From an uncultured Clostridia bacterium (GTDB lineage: Bacteria > Bacillota > Clostridia > Oscillospirales > Oscillospiraceae): a stretch of 14,309 bases of DNA. Shown one piece after another: positions 13,244 to 14,309 of this stretch. The stretch spans positions 1-14,309 of the forward strand of contig CALDMR010000023.1 of the NCBI GenBank assembly GCA_937915065.1. The letters are read 5' to 3'. A model generated the notes under the pieces. The model saw only the letters and a list, made by a program, of their open reading frames with translations, was not told the origin of the DNA and searched no databases. Both the position numbers and the translations under genes were made by a program. Position 1 is the first letter of the stretch; every line of letters starts with the position of its first letter.

Positions 13244-14281
13244 TCAGCCGCACGCAATGGCTACTTTGATCACGCCGTCCCGCCGGTTTTCAAACAGCTC
13301 GTAAGCCGCGGCAATATCCTTCAGCGGATAGGTATGGGTGATCAGCGGCGTTGTGTCCAGCTTTCCCCCGGCAATCAGGGCCAGGGTCTCCTTGCAGTTA
13401 CAGCCGTCCACGCCGCCGGTTTTGAAGATCAGATTCTTGCCGTACATCTCCGGCAGCGGCACGGTCTGGGGCCCATCGTAAAGGGCCACCACCGTGACGA
13501 TCGCATTGGGGCGGGCGCAGTCCCACGCCATGCGGAATGTGCTTTCGCTGCCGGCAGCTTCCAGCACCACATCGGCGCCGCCGTGGTCGCTGTGGGCCAG
13601 CACAAAATCTTTCAGCCCCTCCGCCGGAGCCGTCAGCACCCCGGGATAGTACCGGCGCACAAAGGCCAGGCGGCTTTCATCAATGTCGCAGACGATGACG
13701 CGCTGGGGCGAGCGCAGCATCACGCACTGAAGGGTGCACAGCCCCGTAGGCCCGGCGCCCAGGATCAGCACGGTATCCTCCGCCCCAATCTCCGAGATCT
13801 GGGCCGCCCAATAGCCCGTGGCCAGCACATCCCCCACCAGCAGGGCCTGCTGATCCGTGACCTCATCGGGAATTCGATCCAGCCCCTGATCCGCATAGGG
13901 CACCCGGACATGTTCCGCCTGGCCACCGTCGATGCGGCAGCCCAGGGCCCACCCGCCGTTGGGATCGGGGCAGTTATTGACCCAGCCCCGGCGGCAGAAA
14001 AAGCAATCGCCGCAGAAGGTTTCCACATTCACCGTCACCCGGTCGCCGGGGCAAACGCCGGTCACGGCAGCCCCCACCTGATCCACCACGCCAACCATCT
14101 CATGCCCCACCGTGATACCGGGCACCGCCCGGGGCACGCTTCCGTGCTTGATGTGCAGATCGCTGCTGCAGATACTGGCCAGCGTCACCTTCACAATGGC
14201 GTCCCGGTCATCCAAAAGCACCGGTTTCGGCTTATCGATCAGCGCAAAATTGCCCGGTTCCATATAAGTATAAGCAAGCAT
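13244..14281 (-). CDS. Zinc-dependent medium-chain alcohol dehydrogenase
   Basis: This 345-residue protein is a medium-chain dehydrogenase/reductase that would oxidise an alcohol or reduce a carbonyl with NAD(P). The catalytic zinc ligands appear to be C38 (ICSSD), H60 with E61 (GHEMVG) and D151 (GDVLATGYWAA), the Cys-His-Asp set seen in Thermoanaerobacter brockii-type secondary alcohol dehydrogenases. Structural zinc cysteines are C90, C93, C96 and C104. The nucleotide-binding fold starts with ILGAGPTGLC at about 173-182, and VCDIDESRL closes strand two; the acidic D there favours NAD over NADP, which is inferred. AGAGGGG precedes the ATG at 14281. Its promoter lies beyond the window. It is followed by a flavin reductase in the same direction. 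The substrate is not known. Confidence 0.92.
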   Translation of the reverse strand: MLAYTYMEPGNFALIDKPKPVLLDDRDAIVKVTLASICSSDLHIKHGSVPRAVPGITVGHEMVGVVDQVGAAVTGVCPGDRVTVNVETFCGDCFFCRRGWVNNCPDPNGGWALGCRIDGGQAEHVRVPYADQGLDRIPDEVTDQQALLVGDVLATGYWAAQISEIGAEDTVLILGAGPTGLCTLQCVMLRSPQRVIVCDIDESRLAFVRRYYPGVLTAPAEGLKDFVLAHSDHGGADVVLEAAGSESTFRMAWDCARPNAIVTVVALYDGPQTVPLPEMYGKNLIFKTGGVDGCNCKETLALIAGGKLDTTPLITHTYPLKDIAAAYELFENRRDGVIKVAIACG

Positions 14282-14309
14282 AAACGCCCCTCTTTTCCAT
14301 TGGCTTTCT

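Noticed and set aside
12700..13269. 189-codon plus-strand frame opposite the flavin reductase gene
   Set aside because: It is antisense to a recognised family protein with a perfect ribosome site.

Overview
The window looks like chromosomal DNA of a GC-rich gut-type Firmicute, most likely an Oscillospiraceae/Ruminococcaceae relative. This is an inference from the Clostridia-style gene set (mini-RNase III, RqcH-type NFACT protein, short ProB, class B sortase remnant), strong AGGAGG ribosome-binding sites and high-GC codon use. A conserved core is flanked by accessory, partly decayed regions.

Positions 1-1830: two minus-strand genes of unknown function lie in tandem. One is cut by the window edge; the other is a 371-residue protein with three or four zinc-ribbon cysteine sets. 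They are preceded by an unusual leader holding a TATAAT box, three hairpins (the last terminator-like) and a small ORF whose stop overlaps the next start as ATGA. An AT-rich stretch with two near-identical dyad repeats 42 bp apart then leads into a small XRE-type regulator (1831-2154, plus strand).

Positions 2155-2700: an intergenic region with a terminator, a 12-bp tandem repeat (five units), and a minus-strand tRNA-Ala(GGC) with its own promoter and terminator.

Positions 2701-9524: the conserved housekeeping block on the plus strand. It holds mini-RNase III (mrnC), an NFACT/RqcH ribosome-quality-control protein, a strong terminator, then a promoter-driven sbcD-sbcC operon (Mre11/Rad50-like nuclease) with an ATGA overlap.

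Positions 9590-11761: a visibly AT-richer segment. A LysR regulator (plus) is divergent from a decayed pair (minus): an N-terminally truncated YbaK/ProX-type prolyl-tRNA-editing protein and a glutamate 5-kinase (proB) broken by two frameshifts, both in homopolymers.

Positions 11762-12600: a scar where the N-terminal half of a tyrosine recombinase joins, out of frame, an internal piece of a class B sortase, closed by a 17-bp perfect hairpin.

Positions 12634-14281: a minus-strand pair, a zinc-dependent medium-chain alcohol dehydrogenase followed by a flavin-reductase-family protein.

No complete new defence or mobile system is visible. The best candidates for something undescribed are the structured leader at about 1294-1570 with the zinc-ribbon gene pair it precedes, and the phased dyads in front of the XRE gene.
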